Shown: positions 9,721 through 18,913, counted from the first letter of the stretch. The stretch: 38,885 nt of DNA from Clostridiales bacterium (GCA_014799485.1 JAAVHY010000049.1:1-38885), one strand, 5' to 3'. The notes: generated from the letters alone by a model not told the origin. Program-made: numbers and translations.

Positions 9721-10743
9721 TCAGCGCTCCGCCATGGCCCGGATAAACAGCCGGGCGAGGGCAAGCATCTGCTCTGCGTCGTTCAGGCTGCACACACTGC
9801 TGGGCGCGTGAAGATAGCGCACCGCCGCCGAGATGCCGGCCACCCGGACGCCCGCCTTGGTGCGCTGGACGGCCTTTGCGTCGGTGCCGCCGGACAGATA
9901 GTGCTTCATCTGCCAGGGCAGTCCGTTGTCCTCTGCCAAGGCGCGCAGCAGCTCGAACAGTTCCCGGTCGTAGATGGCGCTGTTGTCCATCCAGGACAGC
10001 ACCGGGCCCTTCCCCGGCCAGCACACCTGCCGCTCCGGCCCCAGGGCGGGAATATCGGCGGAGGTGGTTCCCTCCAGCACCAGGGCGGTCTCCGGGGTGA
10101 CGGAGAAAGTCGCGCCGAAGGCCCCCCGGGTGCCCACCTCCTCCATGGCGGTAAAGGTGAAGGTGCAGTCCATGGGCAGCTCCTCTTCCAGCAGCTTCAC
10201 CATGACGGCACAGCCCACCCGGTCGTCGATGGCCTTGGCCTTGAGCATCCTGTCGCCAAACTCCACCGCGTCGCTGACAAAGGTGCAAATATCCCCCAGC
10301 TCCACCTGGGCCATGGCCTCGTCCCTGTCCTTCGCGCCGATGTCGATATACAAATCGGCGAGTTTTGGCACCTTTTTGCGCTCCTCGGCGGTGGTCAGGT
10401 GGATGGCTTTCAGCCCGATGACGCCGGGTATCCCCTTCTCGCCCACGCTGACCCGCTTGCCCAGCAGCACCCGGCGGTCGATGCCGCCCACACAGCCGAA
10501 CTTGAGGCAGCCCGCCTCCGTCACCGACTTTACCATCAGCCCCACCTCGTCCATGTGGGCGCACAGCATCAGCTTGTTCCCCGTGGGCCTGGCCCCCCGC
10601 TTGAACACGATGAGGTTGCCCAGGGCGTCGGTGCGGATGTCGTCGGCATAGGGCTCCACCCGTTTGCGGATATAGTCCCGTACCTGGTCTTCATGGGAGG
10701 ACACGCCGGAGAGGGCGCACAGGGTTTTCAGGGTCTCGATCAT
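9721..10743 (-). CDS. M42 family metallo-aminopeptidase, copy 2 of 3
   Basis: The 340-aa TET-like dizinc aminopeptidase has the complete ligand set: LCAHMDEVGL, AKAIDDRVGC, FTAMEEVGTRGA, VLEGTTSAD (Glu where the other two copies have Asp; both occur in the family) and VRYLHAPSSV. The start ATG at 10741-10743 has AAAGGAGG 7 bases upstream and overlaps the stop of copy 3 by 4 bases. The Asp/Glu difference at the metal ligand and the different C-terminal His loop suggest a specificity distinct from copies 1 and 3. Co-translation with copy 3 would suit hetero-oligomer assembly, as known for some archaeal TETs. Confidence 0.95.
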   Translation of the reverse strand: MIETLKTLCALSGVSSHEDQVRDYIRKRVEPYADDIRTDALGNLIVFKRGARPTGNKLMLCAHMDEVGLMVKSVTEAGCLKFGCVGGIDRRVLLGKRVSVGEKGIPGVIGLKAIHLTTAEERKKVPKLADLYIDIGAKDRDEAMAQVELGDICTFVSDAVEFGDRMLKAKAIDDRVGCAVMVKLLEEELPMDCTFTFTAMEEVGTRGAFGATFSVTPETALVLEGTTSADIPALGPERQVCWPGKGPVLSWMDNSAIYDRELFELLRALAEDNGLPWQMKHYLSGGTDAKAVQRTKAGVRVAGISAAVRYLHAPSSVCSLNDAEQMLALARLFIRAMAER

Positions 10744-11771
10744 TGCGCTCCCTCCTTTCCCAGATCCACCGTAAAGGCGGCCAGCAAGCGGGCGCAGTCC
10801 TCCAGGTCGCCGCGCTCCACCACCTCCACCGGGGTGTGCATATATTTCAGGGGCACGGACAGGATGGCCGTGGCAATCCCCTCGTTGGCGATCTGCATCC
10901 CCCAGCCGTTGGTGCCGGTGCTCCCCTCCATGACCTCCTTCTGAACGGCCATACCCAGTCCGGCCGCCTTGTCCAGCAGCCGCCTGGTCATCCACCGGGC
11001 CATGTTGGGGCCGATACCCACCGCCGGGCCGCCGCCCATCACGAAGGTCTCGTCCTTGGGCGCGTCCGGGGTTCTGCCGTGGGTCACGTCCACCGCCACG
11101 CAGAAGTCCGGCGCCAGCCCCTGGGCCCCCACCTGGGCGCCCACGCCACCGACCTCCTCACACACGCTGCCCAGGATATACAGATCCACGTCCAGCTCCT
11201 GCCCCTTCAGCAGCTCCGCTGCCCGCAGCAGGGTGGCAAAACAGGCCCGGTCATCCAGCGACTTGGTACACACCTGCCGCTCCCCCAGGGGGGTGAAGTC
11301 CGTGCGGTAGGACACCGGCGTGCCGATGGGAATCAGCCGCCGCGCCTCCTCCTGGGACAGCCCGGTGTCAATGAACAGGTCCTTGACCTCCGGGGCCTTC
11401 TCCCGGTCCTCCGCCGACAGCACATGGGGCGGCAGGCAGGCCACCACCCCCAGCCTGGGCGGCTCGGTGAGGATGAGCACCTCCCGGTCGGGCAGCATCC
11501 GGGGGTCGACCCCGTTGGCCTTGAAGCGCAGGAAACCGTCCTTATGCCCGGTGACCACCAGCCCTACCTCGTCCAGATGGGCGTCCAGCAGAAGTTTTTT
11601 TGCCCCCGGCTTGCCGCAGCGGCGCAGGCCGATGAGATTGCCCAGCCGGTCGATCCGCACCTCGTCCATCAGCGGCTCCAGCAGCTCCTTCGCCGCCAGC
11701 GCCACCGGCCCCTCAAAGCCGGACGGGCCACAGGCGGAGCACAGGGTCCTTAATATCTCTTCCATCTCCAA
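10740..11771 (-). CDS. M42 family metallo-aminopeptidase, copy 3 of 3
   Basis: This third tandem TET-like aminopeptidase is 343 aa with the start used here. The ligand motifs are LLDAHLDEVGL, TKSLDDRACF, LGSVCEEVGGVGA, CVAVDVTHGR and LKYMHTPVEV. The start is uncertain. TTG at 11769-11771 has GAGG (11780-11783) at the ideal 8-base distance. The ATG at 11763-11765, two codons inside, aligns best with the N-termini of the other copies but is 14 bases from that site. The ribosome site overlaps the murD stop codon, so the peptidase is probably coupled to MurD translation. Confidence 0.94.
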   Translation of the reverse strand: MEMEEILRTLCSACGPSGFEGPVALAAKELLEPLMDEVRIDRLGNLIGLRRCGKPGAKKLLLDAHLDEVGLVVTGHKDGFLRFKANGVDPRMLPDREVLILTEPPRLGVVACLPPHVLSAEDREKAPEVKDLFIDTGLSQEEARRLIPIGTPVSYRTDFTPLGERQVCTKSLDDRACFATLLRAAELLKGQELDVDLYILGSVCEEVGGVGAQVGAQGLAPDFCVAVDVTHGRTPDAPKDETFVMGGGPAVGIGPNMARWMTRRLLDKAAGLGMAVQKEVMEGSTGTNGWGMQIANEGIATAILSVPLKYMHTPVEVVERGDLEDCARLLAAFTVDLGKEGAQ

Positions 11772-11781
11772 GCGTATCACC

Positions 11782-13170
11782 TCATTCGTGTAGTCCGTTG
11801 ACCAGCTCTTTGAATACGTTCCCCCGCTCCTCAAAGTTCTTGAAGCGGTCGAAAGACGCGCTGGCGGGGGACAGGATGACCACGTCCCCGGGCTTTGCCA
11901 GGGCGCGTGAGCGCTCCACCGCGTCCCTCAAATCGGCGCAGTCATAGACAGCGGGCTCCCCCTCCCGATAACCGGGGGCCGCCAGGGTGGCCGCCTTGAT
12001 CTTTTCGGCGGTGTCCCCGGTGAGGAACAGCGCCTTGACGCGCTCCACGATCTCCGGCCCCAGCACATCGTAGGGGATGTGCTTGTCATAGCCCCCGGCG
12101 ATGAGGATGACCTTTTGATCGAACGACCGCAGCCCCGCGATGGTACGGCTGGGGCTGGAGGCGATGGAGTCGTTGTACCAGCGCGCCCCGTCCAGCTCCC
12201 GCACCAGCTCGATGCGGTGGGCCACGCCGCCGAAGGCGCGGGCGTACTCCCGGATCACCTCATCGGGCACCAGGCCGTCCACCGCCGCGACAGCGGCCAT
12301 GTAATTTTCCAGGTTGTGCAGACCGGGCAGCAGGATATCGCTGGCGGCAAGCACCGGGCGCCCGCCGCACATCACTGTCTTATCCTTCAGCCAGACCCCG
12401 CCTTCAATGGGCCTCCTGCGGCTGAACAGGACGGCCGTCCCCCTGGCCTCCCTTGCAAACCCGGCGGTGATCTCGTTGTCAGCGTTGAGCACCAGCCGGT
12501 CGCCGGCGTCCTGGTAGGCGAAGATATTCCGCTTGGCGCTCACGTACTCGTCCATATCCTTGTGTACATCCAGGTGGTTGGGGGCCAGGTTGGTGACCAC
12601 GGCGATGCTGGGGCTCTGCCTCACCGTCATGAGCTGGAAGGAAGACAGCTCCAGCACCACCATATCGTCCGGCCGGATATCGTCTACCTGGCACAAAAGC
12701 GGGTGGCCGATGTTGCCCCCCACGAAGGTGCGGTAGCCCGCCGCCTTCAACAGCCCCGCGATGATGGTGGTGGTGGTGGTCTTGCCGTCCGAGCCGGTCA
12801 CCGCGATGACCCGGCAGGGGCACAGGTCCAGGAACGCCTCCATCTCGGAGGTGAGCTCTGCCCCCGCCGCCACCGCCCGGGCGATCTGCGGCACGTCGGG
12901 CCGCAGCCCCGGCGTGCGGAAGATCACGTCCGCCCCGTCCAGATGGTCCAGGTAGTCATGCCCCAGGGCGGCGGTCATGCCCCGGCGCTCCAGCCCCTCG
13001 ATGAGGCCGTTGAAGTCCTCCCTGCGCCGCTTGTCGCACACCAGCACCGGCACGCCCGCGTCCAGCAGGCCTTCCACCAGCGGCTGATTGGACACACCCA
13101 GCCCGATCACCGCCACTTTTTTCCCTTTTAACGATCCAAAATACCCTTCCAGCGCCGATTCCATGGGCAT
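11782..13170 (-). CDS. murD: UDP-N-acetylmuramoyl-L-alanine--D-glutamate ligase MurD
   Basis: MurD adds D-glutamate to UDP-MurNAc-L-Ala in the cytoplasm. The 462-aa product has family length. An N-terminal Rossmann-like UDP domain (VAVIGLGVSNQP) is followed by the ATP loop TGSDGKTTTT around K130, the central motif ELSSFQL, NLAPNHLDVHKDMDEYVSAK, and a C-terminal ligand-binding domain with YNDSIASSPSRT and LSPASASFDRFKNFEERG, which is diagnostic for MurD. The ATG at 13168-13170 (MPMESALE) has GGAGG 5 bases upstream; the ATG two codons later is the alternative. It heads the long minus-strand run. Its separation from the dcw cluster in this window is unusual. Confidence 0.97.
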   Translation of the reverse strand: MPMESALEGYFGSLKGKKVAVIGLGVSNQPLVEGLLDAGVPVLVCDKRRREDFNGLIEGLERRGMTAALGHDYLDHLDGADVIFRTPGLRPDVPQIARAVAAGAELTSEMEAFLDLCPCRVIAVTGSDGKTTTTTIIAGLLKAAGYRTFVGGNIGHPLLCQVDDIRPDDMVVLELSSFQLMTVRQSPSIAVVTNLAPNHLDVHKDMDEYVSAKRNIFAYQDAGDRLVLNADNEITAGFAREARGTAVLFSRRRPIEGGVWLKDKTVMCGGRPVLAASDILLPGLHNLENYMAAVAAVDGLVPDEVIREYARAFGGVAHRIELVRELDGARWYNDSIASSPSRTIAGLRSFDQKVILIAGGYDKHIPYDVLGPEIVERVKALFLTGDTAEKIKAATLAAPGYREGEPAVYDCADLRDAVERSRALAKPGDVVILSPASASFDRFKNFEERGNVFKELVNGLHE

Positions 13171-13231
13171 CCGCACCTCCATGCTTTGATTCCAGCGTTT
13201 CCCTCCAAAGCCAGATATTGCATACTGAGTT

Positions 13232-13260
13232 ATTATACCCCATTCAAATCCATTTGACAA
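13232..13260 (-). promoter_or_regulatory. Sigma-A promoter of the murD operon
   Basis: On the minus strand: -35 TTGTCA (13260-13255), 17-base spacer, perfect -10 TATAAT (13237-13232). The -35 overlaps that of the divergent rnpB promoter on the other strand. Confidence 0.75.
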
Positions 13261-13282
13261 TCGCAAAAAGATGAAGTACAAT
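13254..13282 (+). promoter_or_regulatory. Sigma-A promoter of rnpB
   Basis: -35 TTGACA (13254-13259), 17-base spacer, -10 TACAAT (13277-13282). The predicted start is at about 13289-13290, which coincides with the 5' end of RNase P RNA. Confidence 0.88.
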
Positions 13283-13288
13283 CAAATT

Positions 13289-13648
13289 CGCAAGTAAGCT
13301 GGACAGCCGCGCGGCCAGGCCGAAAGGCCGTCCGTGAGGAAAGTCCGGGCTCCGCAGGGCAAGGATAACGGGTAACACCCGCCGGGGGCGACCCCAGGAA
13401 AAGTGCAACAGAAATAGACTACCCCGCCGGACTTGTGCCGGCGAGGAAAAGGTGGAAAGGCGAGGTAAGAGCTCACCCAATGGCGTGCCAAGCGCCCATT
13501 GCTGTAAACTCTATCCGGAGCAACGCCGTGGGAACACACAAGGCCGGCCCGGCCGTGTTCAGGAGGCGGCTGGAGCGTACCGGCAACGGTACGTCGAGAT
13601 AGATGGCTGTCTTAAATGACAGAACCCGGCTTACAGGCTTACTTGCAC
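13289..13648 (+). ncRNA. rnpB: RNase P RNA (class A)
   Basis: This is the catalytic RNA that removes 5' leaders from pre-tRNAs. Conserved regions are visible in order: GAGGAAAGTCCGGGCTCC (about 13336-13353), GCAACAGAAA (about 13405), GGTAAGAGCTCACC (about 13464), and the terminal AGATAGATGGCTGTC and GACAGAACCCGGCTTA. P1 is formed by GCAAGTAAGC (13290-13299) and GCTTACTTGC (13637-13646). The P4-type pairing between the 5' and 3' conserved blocks is present. The exact 3' end is inferred from P1. The short open frames crossing this RNA are not genes. Confidence 0.97.
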
Positions 13649-13653
13649 CAAAA

Positions 13654-13679
13654 CGCGGGGCTCCCCCAGGGGCCCCGCG
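13654..13679 (+). terminator. Strong hairpin after rnpB, weak terminator candidate
   Basis: CGCGGGG pairs with CCCCGCG, with an inner CCCC/GGGG stem, 6 bases after the end of RNase P RNA. No T tract follows directly (GCTCATTAAAA). It may act as a 3' boundary or processing stem, with some read-through into the next gene. Confidence 0.45.
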
Positions 13680-13740
13680 GCTCATTAAAACAGCGCTATT
13701 TTATGGCGGACACGCAGCGAAGAGAAAGAAGGAGCTTGAC

Positions 13741-14880
13741 ATGACCACCATTTACCTCATCCGCCACGGCCAGGCCGAAGGCAATCTCTACCGCCGCTGC
13801 CACAGCTGGCACAACGGCCTGCTCACCCAAAAGGGCCGGGAGCAGGTCAAGGCCCTGGAAAAGCGGTTCGAGGGTGTCCATTTCGACGCGGTGTATTCCA
13901 GCGACCTCTACCGCGCCATGGCCACCGCCGGCGCCATCTACCGCCCCCGGGGCCTTACCCTGCGCGTCGACCCCGGCCTGCGGGAGATCGGCGCGGGGGT
14001 GTGGGAGGACGTCCCCTGGGGCCAGCTCCTCCACGACTTCCGGGACAGCCTCACCTCCTTCCTGTCCTGTGACGACAGCTGGCAGATAGAGGGCTGTGAG
14101 ACCTTCCCCCAGGTACGTGCCCGGATGGATCAGTCGATCCGGCGCATTGCCGCCGCCCACCCGGGGCAGACGGTAGCGGTGGCGTCCCACGGCTGCGCCA
14201 TCCGGTGCGGACTGTCCGTGTGGCTGGGGACGGCGACCAACCAGGTGCCCCTGCCTGACAACACCGGCGTGGCCAAGCTGGAGGTGGAGGACGGGCACGT
14301 CAGCGTGGCGTACTACAATGACAACAGCCACCTGGACCCCGAGGCGGCGGTCCCCAAGGCCAGCATCACTTACGGCATCCCGGGCATGGAGCGCAACGCC
14401 TTGCGCTTCGTCCCCCTGCCCTTGCCCCAGGAACGGGAGCGGTACATAGCCGCCCGACAGGAGAGCTGGCGGACTGTTTACGGGACGATGGACGGCTTTG
14501 ACGGGGAGCGATCCCTGGCGGAAGCGGAGCAAAACCGCGCCCGGGATCCCGGCTGCCTGCTGGCCGCCCAACTGGGGGACGTTTTCGTGGGCATCCTCCA
14601 GATGGACTGGGAGCGGGACCGTGAGCGGCAGGCGGGATGGGTTTCCCTCCTATATATAGCGCCGGAGTTCCGGGCCAAAGGGTTGAGCGTCCAGCTGCTG
14701 GGCCAGGCGGTGTCCGTCTACCGCGCCATGGGGCGGCAGTTCCTGCGGCTGTGCTGTCCCCCGGAAAGCCGGTGCGCAAAAGGATTTTGCCATTCCAACG
14801 GGTTTTACAAAATCGGTGAGGAACCGGGCGGCGCGGGCCGCCTGGACGTGATGGAAAAGTACATCGGCCTTGAGCTGTAA
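13741..14880 (+). CDS. Histidine phosphatase-GNAT acetyltransferase fusion
   Basis: The 379-aa protein has two enzyme domains. Residues 1-205 are a phosphoglycerate-mutase-like histidine phosphatase: IRHGQ with nucleophile H9, SSDLYRA at 53-59, E82, and ASHG with second catalytic H150. Residues about 225-379 are a GNAT N-acetyltransferase with a motif-A-like acetyl-CoA segment LYIAPEFRAKGLSVQLL (304-320) and a motif-B CHSNGFYKIG (350-359). No substrate can be assigned; phosphatases of this branch often act on small phospho-metabolites. AAGGAG 7 bases before ATG 13741 fixes the start. No clear promoter lies between rnpB and this gene, so it may depend on read-through from rnpB. A terminator follows directly. 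Confidence 0.9.
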   Translation: MTTIYLIRHGQAEGNLYRRCHSWHNGLLTQKGREQVKALEKRFEGVHFDAVYSSDLYRAMATAGAIYRPRGLTLRVDPGLREIGAGVWEDVPWGQLLHDFRDSLTSFLSCDDSWQIEGCETFPQVRARMDQSIRRIAAAHPGQTVAVASHGCAIRCGLSVWLGTATNQVPLPDNTGVAKLEVEDGHVSVAYYNDNSHLDPEAAVPKASITYGIPGMERNALRFVPLPLPQERERYIAARQESWRTVYGTMDGFDGERSLAEAEQNRARDPGCLLAAQLGDVFVGILQMDWERDRERQAGWVSLLYIAPEFRAKGLSVQLLGQAVSVYRAMGRQFLRLCCPPESRCAKGFCHSNGFYKIGEEPGGAGRLDVMEKYIGLEL

Positions 14881-14882
14881 AC

Positions 14883-14918
14883 AAAAGGACGGCCGGGAAA
14901 TCCCGGCCGCCCTTTTTG
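14883..14918. terminator. Bidirectional terminator after the phosphatase-GNAT gene
   Basis: AAAAGGACGGCCGGGA pairs with TCCCGGCCGCCCTTTT (one mismatch) with a two-base AA apex and T tracts on both sides. It also serves the convergent lipoprotein gene, whose stop lies at its edge. Confidence 0.88.
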
Positions 14919-15290
14919 TTACGGCATGGCCCTGCCGGCGCCGTTGGCCGCGTCACCAATGGCGTTGCCCGCGCCCCGGGCCGCGTCGCCCACGGCGTCG
15001 CCGATGTCGTCTATGACGTTGCCCGCGCCGGAGCGGGCCTTGCCACCCATCCCCGCGCTGTTCTGGGCGTCGTCGTCCACGTCAGCGCTGTTCTGGGCGC
15101 CGCCGCCCACGTCGGAGCTGTTCTGCGCGCCGCCGCCCACCTCCGCGCTGGGCCGCTCGTTCTGACCGCCGGACCCGCTGTCGGTATTCGTGACGGGCGC
15201 GGTGCTGTTGACGTCATTGTTGGCGGAACAGCCTGTCAGCGCCAGGGCCATCACACAGGCCATGGCAAGAGCGAAATATTTCAGCTTCAT
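14919..15290 (-). CDS. Small repeat-containing lipoprotein, function unknown
   Basis: The 123-aa protein has a type II signal peptide (lipobox LALTGC, lipidated C21), so it should be anchored on the outer face of the membrane. After an Asn/Ser/Thr-rich spacer come four 10-residue repeats (residues 51-90) of the form VGGGAQNSAD, the third being VDDDAQNSAG. The tail (91-123) is made of Gly/Ala/Asp-rich degenerate repeats (IGDAVGDAARGAGN, AIGDAANGAGR), which could form small amphipathic helices. I do not recognise the family. AGGAGG lies 9 bases before the ATG at 15288-15290. It is flanked by terminators and appears to be a single-gene unit. Confidence 0.75.
   Translation of the reverse strand: MKLKYFALAMACVMALALTGCSANNDVNSTAPVTNTDSGSGGQNERPSAEVGGGAQNSSDVGGGAQNSADVDDDAQNSAGMGGKARSGAGNVIDDIGDAVGDAARGAGNAIGDAANGAGRAMP
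15021..15140 (-). repeat. Four 30-bp tandem repeats in the lipoprotein gene
   Basis: Four in-frame 30-base units encode VGGGAQNSSD, VGGGAQNSAD, VDDDAQNSAG and MGGKARSGAG. Copies 1 and 2 are nearly identical at DNA level and the last is degraded. Such units readily change in number by slippage. Confidence 0.8.
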
Positions 15291-15452
15291 TTTTATCTGC
15301 CTCCTGCTTTTTCTTCATGATCCCCGTCACTCATTATGCGCCGGCGGATATGATTCAAAGCAGGTAGTTTTTTCTTTTTTATCGCGAAAACTCCTTTGGC
15401 CGTGCCGCGGGCGTTCGCGATCACGCAATCGCGTACCGGGCGCTTGCCGATC

Positions 15453-15488
15453 ATAAAAAGCTCCCCCGGCAGAGCCGGAGGAGCTTCT
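15453..15488 (-). terminator. Terminator of guaB
   Basis: On the minus strand, AAGCTCCTCCGGC pairs with GCCGGGGGAGCTT and is followed by TTTTTAT (15458-15453), 5 bases after the guaB stop. Between here and the lipoprotein (15291-15452) I see only a CGCGAT/ATCGCG inverted repeat at 15415-15432 and no clear promoter. Confidence 0.88.
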
Positions 15489-15492
15489 ATTT

Positions 15493-16971
<1,479 letters not shown>

Positions 16972-16998
16972 TCATCCTCCTACGATTTAATTTTTCCC

Positions 16999-17027
16999 AT
17001 TCTACGCTTTGTCAAGGTCGATGTCAA
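16999..17027 (-). promoter_or_regulatory. Sigma-A promoter of guaB
   Basis: On the minus strand: -35 TTGACA (17027-17022), 17-base spacer, -10 TAGAAT (17004-16999). The -35 overlaps the stop codon of gluQ (17024-17026). A second TTGACA inside the spacer has no matching -10. Confidence 0.85.
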
Positions 17028-17950
17028 GATGTATAAACCACAACGTCGCTTTTCGGCACTTTTGCCCAGGAGAACAGGGGGATCAGCTGGCTGGCTTGCA
17101 CACTTTGCGGCTTATCCAGCAGCCCCGCGTACCAGGCCAGCAAGCCCGTCAGCTCCTGGGGCGTGTACCGCTCCCGCAAAGCGCCCATGTCCAGGTCGCG
17201 GTCGCGCTTGGCCAGCCGCCGCCCGTCGGGAGCCAGCAGCAGGGGCGTATGGTAAAACTCCGGCGGCCGGTGACCCAGCACCTGGTGGAGCCACGCCTGC
17301 CGGGGGGCGGAGCACAGCAGATCCCGCCCCCGCACCACATGGTTCACCCCCATCAGCGCGTCGTCCACCACCACCGCCAGCTGGTAGGCGAACACCCCGT
17401 CGGAACGGCGGACGATGAAATCCCCGCAATCCCGGGCCAGGTTTTCCGTGTACGTGCCGCAGTTCCCGTCCTCCACGGTGACAGCCAGGTCGGGACACCG
17501 CGCCCGCCATGCCGGACGGCGGCCCTGGCGCTCCAGCTCCGCCCGTTCGGATGCCGTCAAACGGAAGCACTTCCCGCTGTACACCACCGCGCCGTCGTCC
17601 CGGTGGGGCGCGGAGGCGGCCATGCGCTCCGTCCGGGAGCAGTAGCAGGGGTATATCAGCCCCTTTTCCTCCAGCACCCGGAACGCTTCCTCATAGTAAG
17701 CGGTGCGGCGGCTCTGCATATAGGCCGGCTCCAACCCGCCCTCGTCCCAGTCCAGCCCCAGCCAGCGCAGGTCGTCCATGAGCTGAACAGCAAACTCCCG
17801 GCTGGTGCGCTGAGTGTCCAGATCCTCGATGCGCAGCACCAGCTCCCCCCGGTTGCTGCGCACATCCAGCCACGCCAGCAGCGCCGAGAGCAGGTTGCCT
17901 AAATGCATCCGCCCGCTTGGGGTCGGGGCAAACCGCCCTCTTACTTTCAT
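17024..17950 (-). CDS. gluQ: Glutamyl-Q tRNA(Asp) synthetase GluQRS
   Basis: This truncated GluRS-like enzyme (308 aa) glutamylates queuosine at position 34 of tRNA-Asp. It has the catalytic core only, with no anticodon-binding domain, which separates it from GltX (about 480 aa). The nucleotide-binding start RFAPTPSGRMHLGNLLSALL carries the HIGH-equivalent MHLG (15-18). Zinc ligands typical of GluQRS are present: C102, C104 (PCYCSRT), Y124 and C128 (VYSGKC). LAKRD (246-250) replaces KMSKS. The start ATG has GGAGG close upstream. It lies 15 bases after the radical SAM gene and is probably co-transcribed with it. Confidence 0.95.
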   Translation of the reverse strand: MKVRGRFAPTPSGRMHLGNLLSALLAWLDVRSNRGELVLRIEDLDTQRTSREFAVQLMDDLRWLGLDWDEGGLEPAYMQSRRTAYYEEAFRVLEEKGLIYPCYCSRTERMAASAPHRDDGAVVYSGKCFRLTASERAELERQGRRPAWRARCPDLAVTVEDGNCGTYTENLARDCGDFIVRRSDGVFAYQLAVVVDDALMGVNHVVRGRDLLCSAPRQAWLHQVLGHRPPEFYHTPLLLAPDGRRLAKRDRDLDMGALRERYTPQELTGLLAWYAGLLDKPQSVQASQLIPLFSWAKVPKSDVVVYTS

Positions 17951-17965
17951 GGCTCCTCCCCCCTG

Positions 17966-18856
17966 TCAGTCAAAAAAGGTGAGCTGGCGGTCCCCATAGC
18001 CCAGAGCGGCCGCCCGGATGATGGATTTCATATCGTACAAAATGCCCCGCTCCCGGCAAGCCGCGCTGAACGCCGTCCACAGCGCCCGCGCCCTGGGGCT
18101 GGCGCACTGGTAGCGGTCCCCGTACTGCCGCAGATACCGCTCCTTCAGCCCCTGGCCGGGAAAGGCCCGCTCCAAGCCGTCCAGAAAATACTCCCGCTGG
18201 CCCTGCCGCATGGTGACGCCCAGGGCGGGATAGATGAACCGGGCCCCCGCCCGTGCCGCGCTCTCCACAACCGCCAGCACGTTCTCGTCGCTGTCCTCCA
18301 AAAAGGGCAGCACCGGCATGAGCAGCACCCCGGCGAACAGCCCCGCTTCGCTCAATCGCTCCAGCGCAGCCAGCCGTTTGCTGGGCGGGGGCGCGTGGGG
18401 CTCGAGCTTTGCCGCCAGGGCGTCGTCCGTCGTGGTGACGGTGAGCTTGCAGATCACCGGGGAATGGCACTGGATGGAGGTCAAAATGTCAATGTCCCGG
18501 ACGATCAGATCGCTTTTGGTGGCGATGGCCACGCCGCAGTCATAGGCGTCGATGAGCTCCAGCGAATGGCGGGTGAGTTGAAGCTCCTCCTCAAAAGGGT
18601 TGTAAGGGTCGCTCATCGCCCCCATGCTGATGAACGCGGGCCGAACCTTCCGGGCCAGGTCGTCACGGAGGATGCGCAGGGCGTCCGCCTTGGCCCGCAC
18701 CCGGTCGAACTCCCCGACCTGGTAACAGTCGCTGCGGCTGTCACAGTACAGACAGCCGTGGCAGCAGCCCCGGTAGATGTTCATGGTGTGGTCGGTGCCG
18801 AACCACTCGGTGGAGCGGCTGCGGTGGAGCAGGTGTTTGGCAGGTATGTATTCCAT
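17966..18856 (-). CDS. SPL-family radical SAM protein
   Basis: The 296-aa radical SAM enzyme has the cluster motif CxxxCxxC at C31, C35 and C38 (RGCCHGCLYC; C32 is an additional neighbouring Cys). The segment MNIYRGCCHGCLYCDSRSDC and the later SMGAMSDPYNPFEEELQLTR are characteristic of the spore-photoproduct-lyase-like group (Rv2578c-type). True SPL repairs thymine dimers in spores, but the conserved SPL cysteine near the C-terminus is not evident, so another reaction is more likely. The ATG at 18854-18856 is the first with a purine-rich AGGAGG (12 bases away). The frame runs on upstream into ftsZ, but that part is out of frame with it and is rejected. No own promoter is visible. Confidence 0.85.
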   Translation of the reverse strand: MEYIPAKHLLHRSRSTEWFGTDHTMNIYRGCCHGCLYCDSRSDCYQVGEFDRVRAKADALRILRDDLARKVRPAFISMGAMSDPYNPFEEELQLTRHSLELIDAYDCGVAIATKSDLIVRDIDILTSIQCHSPVICKLTVTTTDDALAAKLEPHAPPPSKRLAALERLSEAGLFAGVLLMPVLPFLEDSDENVLAVVESAARAGARFIYPALGVTMRQGQREYFLDGLERAFPGQGLKERYLRQYGDRYQCASPRARALWTAFSAACRERGILYDMKSIIRAAALGYGDRQLTFFD

Positions 18857-18913
18857 GTCCGCTTCCCCCCTCCTTCCCTCACGCCGCACCGGCACTCCGC
18901 CAGATTGGCGCAA

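Noticed and set aside
13244..13685. Short minus-strand open frames crossing rnpB
   Set aside because: The region is fully explained by RNase P RNA, with its conserved blocks and P1 pairing.
15021..15140. Repeat array considered as a CRISPR
   Set aside because: The 30-bp units are contiguous, in frame and have no spacers; they encode peptide repeats.
15415..15432. CGCGAT/ATCGCG inverted repeat between guaB and the lipoprotein gene
   Set aside because: Short palindrome in GC-rich DNA with no adjacent promoter or T tract; insufficient to call an operator or attachment site.
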